Below are positions 7,512 through 16,179 of a stretch of DNA of 64,000 nucleotides, piece by piece. The position numbers and the translations under genes were made by a program. Origin of the DNA: B1 sp964355075 (GTDB taxonomy: Bacteria; Bacteroidota; Bacteroidia; UKL13-3); the NCBI GenBank assembly GCA_964355075.1, contig CAYHCF010000013.1, positions 23,442 through 87,441 on the forward strand, written 5' to 3'. Positions within the stretch are counted from its first letter, which is position 1. Every line of letters starts with the position of its first letter. The notes beneath the pieces were generated by a model. It had not been told where the DNA came from, made no database searches, and saw nothing but the letters and a program-made list of their open reading frames with translations.

Positions 7512-8729
7512 TTATTTCTGAATCCTGGAATTCATGAGGCGGTCGTTGAACTTTTTAATGATGCGTCCGAAGTCATCAGGTGTATAATTGGAGGTTTTAA
7601 TTCGCCGGAAATAGTTCATCGGGTCTCCTCCAACAAAAATATTCATATAGTTTGAACCGGTATTATAAGGTTTCCCCAATTGTTTAAAATGCCGGTCATA
7701 TAAGTATAATCCATAAGCCGGTTTGTTGCTGTAGTCTGACACATCTTCACAAAAAGAACCGATAAAATAATTAGAAGTATCGAAGCTTACAGATTCTATC
7801 GGCTTTAGGTTTTCGTCAACAAAGAGGTCATTAAAAAGGCCTTGATTCACCTTATGTGCATTGCTGTCTGTGAAGAACAGAACCCGGCAAAAATTGAATT
7901 GTTTTCTAAACTGGCTGATGATAAATCTATTGGTTTGAAGTTGCGTACCCGTAACATAATCGGCATCCTCAATTTTATTTTCCTGAATCAGTTGTTGAAT
8001 AAATTTTCTATTGGGTGATTCAAGCATGATCAGTAATGTACCTGCACTTCTTTTATTTAATTCCTGACTTAAAGTTTTTTCGTTTGCAACCAATTTGTCA
8101 CGTAATTTAATGGCACTAAGCCGTAATCCAAACTCAAAAACACTGGGTCGGCCTTTTATGATCGAAGCTGTATTTTGATCGGTAAAGCTTTTTATATATT
8201 TCAATTCAACACTGGCTACCTTACCCAGGCTTAAACTAATTCCAACCACTCCGCAAAAATCAATTCTTCCTTTGACATTTAAATTATTTGGGTCGTTATT
8301 AATGGTTCTATAGGTTCCATAATCCAGGTTTTGAGAATTAGAAAATAGAAGGACGGAAGGTCTTGCTCCGAACATAAGTCTTAAATCTTCCGACATGCGG
8401 TCGGGAACAAAATTTAGATATCCGGTAAAATCTAAAAAAGTGCTGTTATACCTTTTGTCGGATTGTACATCTCTGAAACTTAAATAGCTTATTGCTGGCT
8501 CAAGCATAAAATCGAACCGGTTAAATACCCTGTTTGAATGGTAGGGACTAATTGGCTTTTGATAGAACATGCCAAAGCTATACATACCTCTGCCCGCGTA
8601 ATTAGTAAGGTTATTACCTAATGTTGGGTAATTTAAATGAAATGAAATGCCATAATTTGGTTCAAAACCTTGTGATTCACCAAGGAAGGGAATGAGCATG
8701 AGAAAAATGGATATAATTTTTTTGGGCAT
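7512..8729 (-). CDS. Exported protein with beta-barrel-like first half, unknown function
   Basis: A 405-residue protein with a signal peptide (about 1-20, ending GESQG). Residues 25-210 read like an outer-membrane beta-barrel or DUF-type porin fragment: alternating strands, aromatic strand ends, and F-E-F-G-L-R-L-S near 196-203. The second half (about 215-405) is a soluble domain with helices and conserved-looking T-G-T-Q, F-F-T-D-S-N-A-H and Y-L-Y-D-R-H-F that I cannot place. It is translated from the same strand as queG, with one base between that stop and this start, so the two are co-transcribed; no functional link is apparent. Confidence 0.65.
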   Translation of the reverse strand: MPKKIISIFLMLIPFLGESQGFEPNYGISFHLNYPTLGNNLTNYAGRGMYSFGMFYQKPISPYHSNRVFNRFDFMLEPAISYLSFRDVQSDKRYNSTFLDFTGYLNFVPDRMSEDLRLMFGARPSVLLFSNSQNLDYGTYRTINNDPNNLNVKGRIDFCGVVGISLSLGKVASVELKYIKSFTDQNTASIIKGRPSVFEFGLRLSAIKLRDKLVANEKTLSQELNKRSAGTLLIMLESPNRKFIQQLIQENKIEDADYVTGTQLQTNRFIISQFRKQFNFCRVLFFTDSNAHKVNQGLFNDLFVDENLKPIESVSFDTSNYFIGSFCEDVSDYSNKPAYGLYLYDRHFKQLGKPYNTGSNYMNIFVGGDPMNYFRRIKTSNYTPDDFGRIIKKFNDRLMNSRIQK

Positions 8730-8730
8730 G

Positions 8731-9660
8731 TCAGGTATTTATGATAAAGTCAATATTTCTTTTCAAACCGTTGTATTTGGTTCTTTTTAGAGGTGAATTA
8801 TTAAATAAGTGGTCAAAAACATCCTTGGTGAGCTCAATCCAATCCGATTTAGTCATTTCTGAAAGTTGATCCGTGGGTTCAAATAACGGTTCTTTATGCG
8901 GTTTTGCAAATCTATTCCAAGGACAAACATCCATACACACATCACAACCAAAGATCCAATTTTCAAATTTCCCTTTCATTTCTACCGGAATAGCCTCCTT
9001 TAATTCGATGGTAAAATAACTTATGCATTTGCTTCCATCAACCTGATACGGTGCAATAATTGCCTGAGTAGGGCAAGCATCCAGGCAGGCTGTACAGGTG
9101 CCACAATGATCGGTAACCGGGTACTCATAGTCTAATTCAAGATCGAGTACCAGCTCACTTAAAAAATAGTAGCTGCCATTACCTTTGTGAATCAGGTTTG
9201 TGTTTTTTCCCATCCAGCCTAAACCACTTTTAACTGCCCACACTTTTTCCAAAATGGGTGCTGAGTCAACAAATGCACGTCCGTTAATATCGCCAATGGT
9301 ATCTTTTATGAATCGCAATAATGATTTCAATTTATCCTTAATTACCGAATGATAATCGTGGCCATAGGCATAGCTTGATATTTTTAAGTTATTGGAGTCA
9401 AACAAGCTTTTGGGTTGATGATAATTATACAATAAACTGATTACTGACTTTGCCCCTTCAACCAGTTTCCTTGGGTCGAGCCGCATATCGAAATAATTTT
9501 CCATATACTGCATTTTGCCGTTTTTCTGTTCCTTAAGCCAGGTTTCCAATCGAGTAGCTTCAAGCTCCAGAAAATCTGCTTTAGCCATTCCACAAAAAGA
9601 AAAGCCAAGGCGACTCGCTTCCTCCTTAATCGATTGAGAATACTGGGCTTTTGGCAACAT
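8731..9660 (-). CDS. queG: Epoxyqueuosine reductase
   Basis: Catalyses the last step of queuosine synthesis, reduction of epoxyqueuosine to queuosine in tRNA, using cobalamin and two [4Fe-4S] clusters. The 309-residue protein shows the ferredoxin motifs C-G-T-C-T-A-C-L-D-A-C-P near residues 187-198 and C-D-V-C-M-D-V-C-P-W-N near 240-250, the A-Y-G-x-D-Y-H motif near 97-103, and L-G-W-M-G-K-N near 153-159. It lacks the C-terminal HEAT-like extension of the E. coli enzyme, as many short homologues do. It is divergent from queA, the enzyme that makes its substrate. Confidence 0.95.
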   Translation of the reverse strand: MLPKAQYSQSIKEEASRLGFSFCGMAKADFLELEATRLETWLKEQKNGKMQYMENYFDMRLDPRKLVEGAKSVISLLYNYHQPKSLFDSNNLKISSYAYGHDYHSVIKDKLKSLLRFIKDTIGDINGRAFVDSAPILEKVWAVKSGLGWMGKNTNLIHKGNGSYYFLSELVLDLELDYEYPVTDHCGTCTACLDACPTQAIIAPYQVDGSKCISYFTIELKEAIPVEMKGKFENWIFGCDVCMDVCPWNRFAKPHKEPLFEPTDQLSEMTKSDWIELTKDVFDHLFNNSPLKRTKYNGLKRNIDFIINT

Positions 9661-9707
9661 GGGGTAAAGAAAATGAAAAATTCTGAGAGTAACAAAGGAA
9701 AGAAAAG

Positions 9708-9737
9708 TTGACTTTTTTTATATTTCCCTTACCTTTG
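9708..9737 (+). promoter_or_regulatory. Promoter of queA (TTG-N19-TACCTTTG)
   Basis: TTG at 9708-9710, a 19-base spacer and TACCTTTG at 9730-9737 fit the Bacteroidota promoter consensus (TTG, 17-23 bases, TAnnTTTG) exactly. It lies 61 bases before the queA start and 48 bases or more beyond the divergent queG start. Confidence 0.75.
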
Positions 9738-9798
9738 CAGTCCGAAATTTTAGGTTATATAGCCTGAAATGTGTACCTACTTAACTATTTACCAAATA

Positions 9799-10845
9799 AT
9801 GAAATTATCTCAATTCAAATTTCCATTTAACGAGGAACTTATTGCAAAAACGCCCACAGACGCACGCGATCAGTCAAAATTAATGGTGATAAACCGTGCA
9901 AAAGGAAAGATTGAGCACAAAAAATTCTCTGATATTTTAGGGATGTTCAGCGACCGTGACGTGATGGTTTTGAACAATACCAAGGTCTTTCCTGCCCGTT
10001 TATATGGTAGCAAAGAAAAAACAGGAGCAAAAATTGAGGTTTTTTTATTGCGTGAGTTGAACAAAGAAATGAAGCTTTGGGATGTCTTGGTTGACCCGGC
10101 TAGAAAAATCAGGGTAGGCAATAAATTATATTTCGGGAACGATGATTTGGTTGCGGAGGTAGTTGACAATACCACCAGCAGAGGAAGAACAATCCGGTTT
10201 TTATTTGATGGAACCGATGAAGAATTACGAAAAATAATTGACAAATTGGGTGAAATGCCTTTGCCAAAATACATGGACAGGCCTGTTGACAAATCCGATA
10301 AGGAGAGATTCAACACCATTTTTGCGAAAAATGTGGGAGCTGTTATTCCTCCAATGGCAGGCTTGCACTTTAGTCGTGAATTAATGATGCGACTTGAAAT
10401 TAAAGGTATAAAATTCCCTGAATTGACTTTGCACAATGGTTTGGGTTCATTCAGAGCTGTTGAGGTTGAAGATTTAACCAAGCATAAAATGGACTCAGAA
10501 TTTTATAAAATTCCACTTGAAACCACTCAGGTGGTTAATCAGGCTATTGATGAGAAGAGGAAGATTGTGGCTGTTGGGAATTCGGTAATGCGCGCATTGG
10601 AATCGGCCATTTCCTCAGCAGATCGCTTAAATCCTTTATCAGGTTGGACCGATAAGTTTTTATTTCCACCACACGATTTTAAAATAGCCAATGTATTGAT
10701 CAGCAATTTTCATCCGCCTGAATCTACCTTATTGATGGCTACAGCAGCTTTTGCAGGTTTTGATTTGATGCAGGAAGCCTATAAAGAGGCCATCAAGAAA
10801 AAATACCGTTGGCTGGCCTACGGGGATGCAATGATTATCTTTTAG
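9799..10845 (+). CDS. queA: S-adenosylmethionine:tRNA ribosyltransferase-isomerase
   Basis: Transfers and rearranges the ribose of AdoMet onto preQ1 in the tRNA wobble position, giving epoxyqueuosine. I chose the ATG at 9799 (MKLSQFKFPFNEELIAKTP), the normal start of the family; an in-frame ATG 30 bases upstream would add an unlikely tail. The protein has 348 residues, as expected. Typical parts are R-D-Q-S-K-L-M-V near 28-35, L-N-N-T-K-V-F-P-A-R-L near 63-73, H-F-S-R-E-L, T-L-H-N-G-L-G-S-F-R, and S-N-F-H-P-P-E-S-T-L-L-M near the end. QueG, the next enzyme, is encoded just upstream on the other strand. Confidence 0.96.
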   Translation: MKLSQFKFPFNEELIAKTPTDARDQSKLMVINRAKGKIEHKKFSDILGMFSDRDVMVLNNTKVFPARLYGSKEKTGAKIEVFLLRELNKEMKLWDVLVDPARKIRVGNKLYFGNDDLVAEVVDNTTSRGRTIRFLFDGTDEELRKIIDKLGEMPLPKYMDRPVDKSDKERFNTIFAKNVGAVIPPMAGLHFSRELMMRLEIKGIKFPELTLHNGLGSFRAVEVEDLTKHKMDSEFYKIPLETTQVVNQAIDEKRKIVAVGNSVMRALESAISSADRLNPLSGWTDKFLFPPHDFKIANVLISNFHPPESTLLMATAAFAGFDLMQEAYKEAIKKKYRWLAYGDAMIIF

Positions 10846-10889
10846 TTTCAAATTCAGCTAATCGTTGTAAATTTCAGGCGATCTTCCTC

Positions 10890-11573
10890 ATGGAAAAATA
10901 CGCAATCATAGTAGCAGGAGGCATGGGATTACGCATGAAAAGCGATATCCCTAAACAGTTTATCCCGATTGCCGGTTTACCCGTGCTGATGCATACCCTC
11001 AACGCTTTTTCAACTGTTGGCGGTATTCAGATTATACTTGTATTGCCAAAAAACCAGCTTGACTATTGGATAGGCCTGTGCATTCAATATCATTTTGTGG
11101 TTCAGCATAAATTGGTAGTGGGTGGAGAAACGAGATTTCATTCAGTTCGTAATGGATTGGATGCAATTGATAACCAGCAGTCTTTAGTTGCCATTCATGA
11201 TGGGGTGAGACCCCTTATTGAACCTGAGCTCATTGAAAAAAGTTTTGAAATGGCAGCTGAAAGTGGGAATTCAATAATGGTAATTCCATTAAAGGATTCC
11301 ATTCGCCAGGTTGACTTACTAAGCAATAAAAGCGTAAACCGAAACAATTATTATTTGGTTCAAACCCCTCAGACTTTCAAAACAAACCTGATCGTGGAAG
11401 CATACTCGTTGGCCGATCATTTTAATTTTACGGATGATGCGGGTGTTTTGGAAGAATCAGGACATTCAATTCATCTGCTGGAAGGGGATGCAAAAAATAT
11501 AAAAATAACGAATGCGGAAGATGTATGGGTAGCTGAATTGTTTATAAAATCAAAAGGTCAAAAAGAGAAATAG
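10890..11573 (+). CDS. ispD: 2-C-methyl-D-erythritol 4-phosphate cytidylyltransferase
   Basis: Third step of the non-mevalonate isoprenoid pathway: MEP plus CTP to CDP-ME. I chose the ATG at 10890, which gives the normal start MEKYAIIVAGGMGLRM and 227 residues. The CTP-binding loop A-G-G-M-G-L-R-M with P-K-Q-F follows directly (residues 9-28), and the second signature H-D-G-V-R-P lies near 105-109. The C-terminal part has F-T-D-D-A-G-V-L-E-E, as in the family. It lies 44 bases after queA. Its last 24 bases overlap a small convergent gene. Confidence 0.95.
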   Translation: MEKYAIIVAGGMGLRMKSDIPKQFIPIAGLPVLMHTLNAFSTVGGIQIILVLPKNQLDYWIGLCIQYHFVVQHKLVVGGETRFHSVRNGLDAIDNQQSLVAIHDGVRPLIEPELIEKSFEMAAESGNSIMVIPLKDSIRQVDLLSNKSVNRNNYYLVQTPQTFKTNLIVEAYSLADHFNFTDDAGVLEESGHSIHLLEGDAKNIKITNAEDVWVAELFIKSKGQKEK

Positions 11574-11714
11574 GAAGATATAGTTAATCAAGCCCATTGC
11601 AATTAGATAAGGGATAATTAGCCACAACAAACCTTTGATCAGAAAAAAGAAAAATCCGAACCATCCCAAGCGCTTCAACCAGGGTGTAAATCTATTTTGA
11701 CCTTTATAAAACAT
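11550..11714 (-). CDS. 54-residue membrane protein
   Basis: On the minus strand an ATG at 11714-11712 opens a 54-residue frame ending at 11550, 14 bases after the gene at 11729-13069 on the same strand. It begins with a basic aromatic head (MFYKGQNRFTPWLKRLGWFG). The rest is almost wholly hydrophobic: a helix about 17-40 and a second about 41-54, with I-K-G-L-L-W-L-I-I-P in the middle. This head-plus-helix pattern resembles, from memory, short Bacteroidota membrane proteins that are often missed. Its 3' end overlaps ispD by 24 bases. Function is unknown. Confidence 0.55.
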   Translation of the reverse strand: MFYKGQNRFTPWLKRLGWFGFFFFLIKGLLWLIIPYLIAMGLINYIFLFLFLTF

Positions 11715-11728
11715 TCAATAATAACCTT

Positions 11729-13069
11729 CTAATTCTTGGCCTTTAACTGATAAATAGTCACCTGATTTTTTTTGCCGTCTTTAATAATTACCAATTCATT
11801 TCCCTGACCATCCACGCTGATATCCAAAGCTTCGCACTGACTTTGTTCACAGGCAGTTTTTAGGATGGCAGCCATTTGCAGTTTTTTAATCCGGCTGTAA
11901 AGATTGTTATTATCTACACAATAGGCATCGAGGTTAAGCATTTCAAATGCCCCCATCTGTATGGCATTGAAGGTATTATTTCCCTGTCCGTCGAAAGAAA
12001 CCAATTGGTTGATCGCTTCTTCATTCACACTGATTCTGTTTTTCATCACACTTACGTCAATCAGGCTCCCACGGTTTGAGATAACAGGTGGTGGTGGAAC
12101 CGACATGCCATCGTTTTCAATAAATTTATGTTTGTTGTTATCAATTAATTCAAACTCTTTGTGCCAGAATAAACTCATCACACCTGAGTTTGGATCCATA
12201 CCATAATTGGCAACCAATAATGCCAGTTTCGGACCATGCGAAATCAAACAACTTACCGCAAAACTTTGTAGGGTACTATTTAAACTTAATGCAGCATCTT
12301 TTCCAATCATTTGCTCTCCGGGCAATAAGAAGTTATCGAGCAATAATTCCCTGAATAATGAAAAATCCTCATCATAAAATGCAATATGATAGGCAATGGC
12401 ATTTGGGTCAAATTCAGTATTTGCACCTTTTCTGCTAAGAATATAATATCCGGTTGTCTCTCCCAGAAATACCCATTTACCGGTATAACTCATGCTTTGT
12501 AAAGGGTTGGCAGTGGGGTAGGGTATATCAATTTCACTTAAGTAAGGTTGATCGGCATATAATAAATTGTTAGTGAACAAATGCAATTCCTGCAGGCCAT
12601 CATATACCTCAAAAATTACTTTTCCATTGGCAGTAAAATGTAATTTGCTAATTAAATCCTGACTTAATCCAGCAGAAGAAATGTCTATTTTTTTATTAAT
12701 GATTTCTTTACCAATGCGGTCGAATACCCTGAAATTATATACCGTTGAAAGCCTGTCGAGGGCAAACAAATAGTTTTTACTTGCAAACACACTTACTTCT
12801 CCTATCGCATTGAACCTAAAACTGGCCCGTCGGGTCATATCCCGGCTGTAATAAATAACAATGTTTTGGTTACTTGCTGTTTTTCCGTAACCTTCATCCA
12901 CATCTTTTTCTTTATTGAAAACAAATGCAAATCCGTTTTCTTTCAGGTCGAAATACTTATTGCAATAACCACCCACAATCTTTGTATCCAGGATCGTTTT
13001 TGTTTGAGCCAAAGATTGCTTAAGACCCAGCAATAGTACAACTATTGAAAGGATTACCTGTTTTTTCAT
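11729..13069 (-). CDS. Exported protein of unknown function
   Basis: A 446-residue protein with a clear signal peptide (1-21, ending KQSLAQ). The remainder is rich in beta strands with repeated short blocks of the kind V-x-V-F-A-S-K-N-Y-L-F-A-L-D and a W-x-F-L-G-E, which suggests a beta-propeller or beta-sandwich, but I do not recognise the family. No C-terminal sorting domain and no lipobox are seen, so it is probably periplasmic. A small membrane protein gene follows 14 bases downstream. Confidence 0.65.
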   Translation of the reverse strand: MKKQVILSIVVLLLGLKQSLAQTKTILDTKIVGGYCNKYFDLKENGFAFVFNKEKDVDEGYGKTASNQNIVIYYSRDMTRRASFRFNAIGEVSVFASKNYLFALDRLSTVYNFRVFDRIGKEIINKKIDISSAGLSQDLISKLHFTANGKVIFEVYDGLQELHLFTNNLLYADQPYLSEIDIPYPTANPLQSMSYTGKWVFLGETTGYYILSRKGANTEFDPNAIAYHIAFYDEDFSLFRELLLDNFLLPGEQMIGKDAALSLNSTLQSFAVSCLISHGPKLALLVANYGMDPNSGVMSLFWHKEFELIDNNKHKFIENDGMSVPPPPVISNRGSLIDVSVMKNRISVNEEAINQLVSFDGQGNNTFNAIQMGAFEMLNLDAYCVDNNNLYSRIKKLQMAAILKTACEQSQCEALDISVDGQGNELVIIKDGKKNQVTIYQLKAKN

Positions 13070-13176
13070 AATTGAATATTTTTGCTTAACATATATAGGA
13101 AAAGATATTTTTTACCGACATTTTAGATATGGGTTCAAATCTATAAATCAATATCAAATTTGAGCTTTTTAAACTA

Positions 13177-13205
13177 AAAATGCCCAATAAAAAATCGGGC
13201 ATTTT
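13177..13205 (-). terminator. Terminator after the biotin carboxylase gene
   Basis: AAAATGCCC (13177-13185) and GGGCATTTT (13197-13205) form a 9-base-pair stem flanked by A and T tracts. It lies 39 bases past the stop of the gene at 13244-14728. Confidence 0.7.
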
Positions 13206-13243
13206 ACACAGCTATCTGCTGATTGTATGGAAATGCAAACGAT

Positions 13244-14728
13244 TTAACTCATTTTCCTTTTTAGTTGCCAGTTACTGCCAGGGTTATCAGTGGCCACCGA
13301 ATCCTGTTTGCCTTCGTGTTGATAAAACAATTCGCCGGCACTAAATGCAACGGCCTCCTCTAAATTGGATTTTTCCTTTTTCAACAGGTCAGGTTCAAAA
13401 TATTTTTCGATAAACTTTGTGTCAAATTCACCTTTAATAAATGCCGGATGATGCATTACAAAATTTCCGAATGATAGTGTGGTTTCAATACCACTGATCC
13501 GGTAATCGGAAATTGCCCTGATCATTCTTTTGATGGCTTCCTCACGGCTTGCACCGAAAGTAATTAATTTGGCAATCATCGGGTCGTATTGAATGGGTAT
13601 TTCCATGCCTGCTTCAAAGCTGTCATCCACTCTTACGCCATAGCCCTGTGGCGTTTTATAGGTAAGTAATTTCCCAATATCCGGTAAAAAATTATTCATA
13701 GGGTCTTCGGCACATACCCGTAATTCAATGGCATGACCGTGAATTTTTAAATCACTTTGCATGTATCCTAATTTTTCTCCTCTTGCAATTCTAATTTGTT
13801 CTTTCACCAGATCCATACCCACAATTTGCTCGGTTACCGGGTGTTCAACCTGCAGCCGGGTATTCATTTCCAGAAAATAAAAGTTCAACTGGTCATCCAC
13901 TAAAAACTCCACCGTTCCTGCACTGAAATAATTAGAAGCTTTTGCAACATTTACGGCTGCCTCTCCCATTGCTTTCCGGATTTCGGGTGTGAGGCAACTG
14001 GATGGCGCCTCTTCAATGAGTTTTTGATGCCGGCGCTGAATGCTGCATTCACGTTCAAACAAATAAACCACATTCCCGTGTTGGTCGCCCAAAATCTGAA
14101 TTTCGATGTGTTTAGGGGAACCCACATATTTCTCAATAAAAACGGAATCATCACCAAAAGAAGCCAATGCTTCCGATTGCGCCATGCGGATGGATTCTTC
14201 AAACTCGCTCTCTTTCATTACCACCCGCATTCCTTTACCCCCTCCGCCGGCAGAAGCTTTTACCAAAACAGGATAACCTATGGTTGCGGCTATTTTTTTG
14301 GCTTCATTTATATCACTCATGGCCTCCTGAGTGCCCGGTACCAGGGGAACATTGAATTTGGAAACTGCTTGTTTGGCTCCAATTTTACTTCCCATTATTT
14401 CCATGCTTTCGGCACTTGGACCAATAAAAATCAATCCTGCCTCTTTTACTTTTCTGGCAAAGTTTGCGTTTTCGCTTAAAAATCCATAACCGGGATGTAT
14501 GGCATCGGCACCACATGATTTGGCCACTTCAATAATTTTATCTCCCAATAAATAGCTTTGGTTACTGGGTGGCGGACCTATACAAACCGCTTCATCGGCA
14601 TATCTCACATGGAGTGCTTTGCGATCGGCTTCACTATAAACAGCAACCGTTTTTATCCCCATTTCTTTGGCGGTGCGCATCACACGTAAGGCTATCTCGC
14701 CTCTGTTTGCAATAAGAATTTTCTTCAT
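13244..14728 (-). CDS. accC: Biotin carboxylase subunit of an acyl-CoA carboxylase
   Basis: An ATP-grasp enzyme that carboxylates the biotin of a carrier protein using ATP and bicarbonate. Seen: I-A-N-R-G-E-I-A-L-R-V near 6-16, H-P-G-Y-G-F-L-S-E-N near 80-89, the glycine loop K-A-S-A-G-G-G-G-K-G-M-R near 158-169, and the catalytic E-M-N-T-R-L-Q-V-E-H-P-V-T-E near 289-302. Length is 494, about 45 more than a minimal AccC, because of a C-terminal tail. F-E-R-E-C-S-I-Q-R-R-H-Q-K-L-I-E-E-A-P-S looks more like the alpha subunits of propionyl- or methylcrotonyl-CoA carboxylase. The exact acyl substrate is therefore open; no carboxyltransferase gene is adjacent. Confidence 0.88.
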   Translation of the reverse strand: MKKILIANRGEIALRVMRTAKEMGIKTVAVYSEADRKALHVRYADEAVCIGPPPSNQSYLLGDKIIEVAKSCGADAIHPGYGFLSENANFARKVKEAGLIFIGPSAESMEIMGSKIGAKQAVSKFNVPLVPGTQEAMSDINEAKKIAATIGYPVLVKASAGGGGKGMRVVMKESEFEESIRMAQSEALASFGDDSVFIEKYVGSPKHIEIQILGDQHGNVVYLFERECSIQRRHQKLIEEAPSSCLTPEIRKAMGEAAVNVAKASNYFSAGTVEFLVDDQLNFYFLEMNTRLQVEHPVTEQIVGMDLVKEQIRIARGEKLGYMQSDLKIHGHAIELRVCAEDPMNNFLPDIGKLLTYKTPQGYGVRVDDSFEAGMEIPIQYDPMIAKLITFGASREEAIKRMIRAISDYRISGIETTLSFGNFVMHHPAFIKGEFDTKFIEKYFEPDLLKKEKSNLEEAVAFSAGELFYQHEGKQDSVATDNPGSNWQLKRKMS

Positions 14729-14735
14729 GTTTTTA

Positions 14736-16064
14736 CTATTTTGCTATTTCAATTTTAATTTTACGGTTTTTTATTTTTTCGTCTCTGATTAATTCTAATA
14801 CATGAGCAATTTTAGATTTCCGGATGGCAACATACGAGGTAAAATCTTTTACTTCTATCAGGCCAATTTCTTCTTTTTTAAGTTGTGCTTTTTGCGTTAA
14901 AAAACCAACGATATCAACCTTATTGATTTTGTCCTTTTTACCCGCTGCAATAAACAAAGTGATCCATTTTGGTTTTGCAGGTATTTCTATTTCTGTTCTT
15001 AAATGAATGGCTTCAACCGTTTCCGATATAAAAGCAGGAATCCGGTCGCGTGATCCCAACATCAAAACACCAGTTCCGCTGGCTTCCATCCTGGCTGTTC
15101 TGCCATTTCGGTGGGTAAAGGAATCTTGGGTAAGGGGTAAATTAAAATGGATGATATACCGGATATGCGGAATATCCAATCCTCTTGAAGCCAGATCGGT
15201 GGTAATGAGAATATCTACAGAGCCATTTCTGAATTTACATAAAGCCATGTCACGTTCTTTTTGCTCGAGGGCACCATGGTAAAATTCATTCAGGATGCCT
15301 TTTTTCGACAAATAATTACTTAAGGTTTCAACGGTTTCGCGCTGGTTGCAAAATACAATACTGGATTGGCCGCCTAAATGGCAAATCAACCTAAAAAGCA
15401 TTTCGGGTTTATCTATTTCATCGCTTTGAACCGATTTGATTGCAAGCGCTATATCATCTGCATCCTGTTTCGAAATAAAATTTAGTTTTACCGGCTTGCT
15501 GAGCCCGATAAAGGAAGGGATCTCAACCGCTTCAGTGGCAGAGGTCAGGATACGTTTGTTTAGCGCAGGCAGAGAACCCACAATAAACGACATTTCCTCC
15601 TTAAAACCCATTTCAAGCGACTTGTCAAACTCATCCAATACAAGCGTTTGTATGGAACCCACGGTAATATTCCCTCTTCTGATATGATCACATAATCTTC
15701 CGGGAGTTCCAATAAGCAGGGCAGGGGGCTGAACCAAATTTTTTTCTTCAACCTCACGTTTATGTCCGCCATAGCAGCAGCTAACCTTAAATTCAGTTCC
15801 CATGGATTTAAACACTTTTTCAATTTGAATGGCCAGTTCTCTGGAGGGAACAATGATGATGGCCTGTGTTAAGGAAATATCCTTCTTTAAATGGTGCAGT
15901 ATAGGCAACAAAAAAGCGAAGGTTTTACCTGAACCGGTTTTTGAAAGGAGGATGGTATTCGCATTTTTTTCTATCGTTTCAATGGATATAAGCTGCATGG
16001 CATTCAGCGCTTCTATTTTCAATTTAGCGAGGGTTGTATCCGTAAGAATTTTTTTATGAGGCAT
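14736..16064 (-). CDS. DEAD-box ATP-dependent RNA helicase, DbpA-like
   Basis: A 442-residue RNA helicase of the DEAD-box family. Motif I is S-K-T-G-S-G-K-T near 41-48, Ia is P-S-R-E-L-A-I, Ib is T-P-G-R-L, motif II reads D-E-F-D (where D-E-A-D is usual) near 150-153, motif III is T-S-A-T, and motif VI is H-R-N-G-R-T-A-R. The last 75 residues look like the DbpA RNA-binding domain, which docks on 23S rRNA in E. coli. Ribosome assembly is the likely role. It ends 7 bases before the biotin carboxylase start, so the two share a transcript. Confidence 0.88.
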   Translation of the reverse strand: MPHKKILTDTTLAKLKIEALNAMQLISIETIEKNANTILLSKTGSGKTFAFLLPILHHLKKDISLTQAIIIVPSRELAIQIEKVFKSMGTEFKVSCCYGGHKREVEEKNLVQPPALLIGTPGRLCDHIRRGNITVGSIQTLVLDEFDKSLEMGFKEEMSFIVGSLPALNKRILTSATEAVEIPSFIGLSKPVKLNFISKQDADDIALAIKSVQSDEIDKPEMLFRLICHLGGQSSIVFCNQRETVETLSNYLSKKGILNEFYHGALEQKERDMALCKFRNGSVDILITTDLASRGLDIPHIRYIIHFNLPLTQDSFTHRNGRTARMEASGTGVLMLGSRDRIPAFISETVEAIHLRTEIEIPAKPKWITLFIAAGKKDKINKVDIVGFLTQKAQLKKEEIGLIEVKDFTSYVAIRKSKIAHVLELIRDEKIKNRKIKIEIAK

Positions 16065-16179
16065 ATTTGAAATTATTATTAACCGCTAAAGGAAAATTCA
16101 GGTCATTTATTTTTTCCCTTATTTGCGGGTAAAGGTAAGGAATATCAAGATAAATAGATGCCTGGCATTTAGAGAAAAG

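Noticed and set aside
14024..14479. 151-residue frame opposite the biotin carboxylase gene
   Set aside because: It is a shadow of the strongly conserved ATP-grasp coding sequence.
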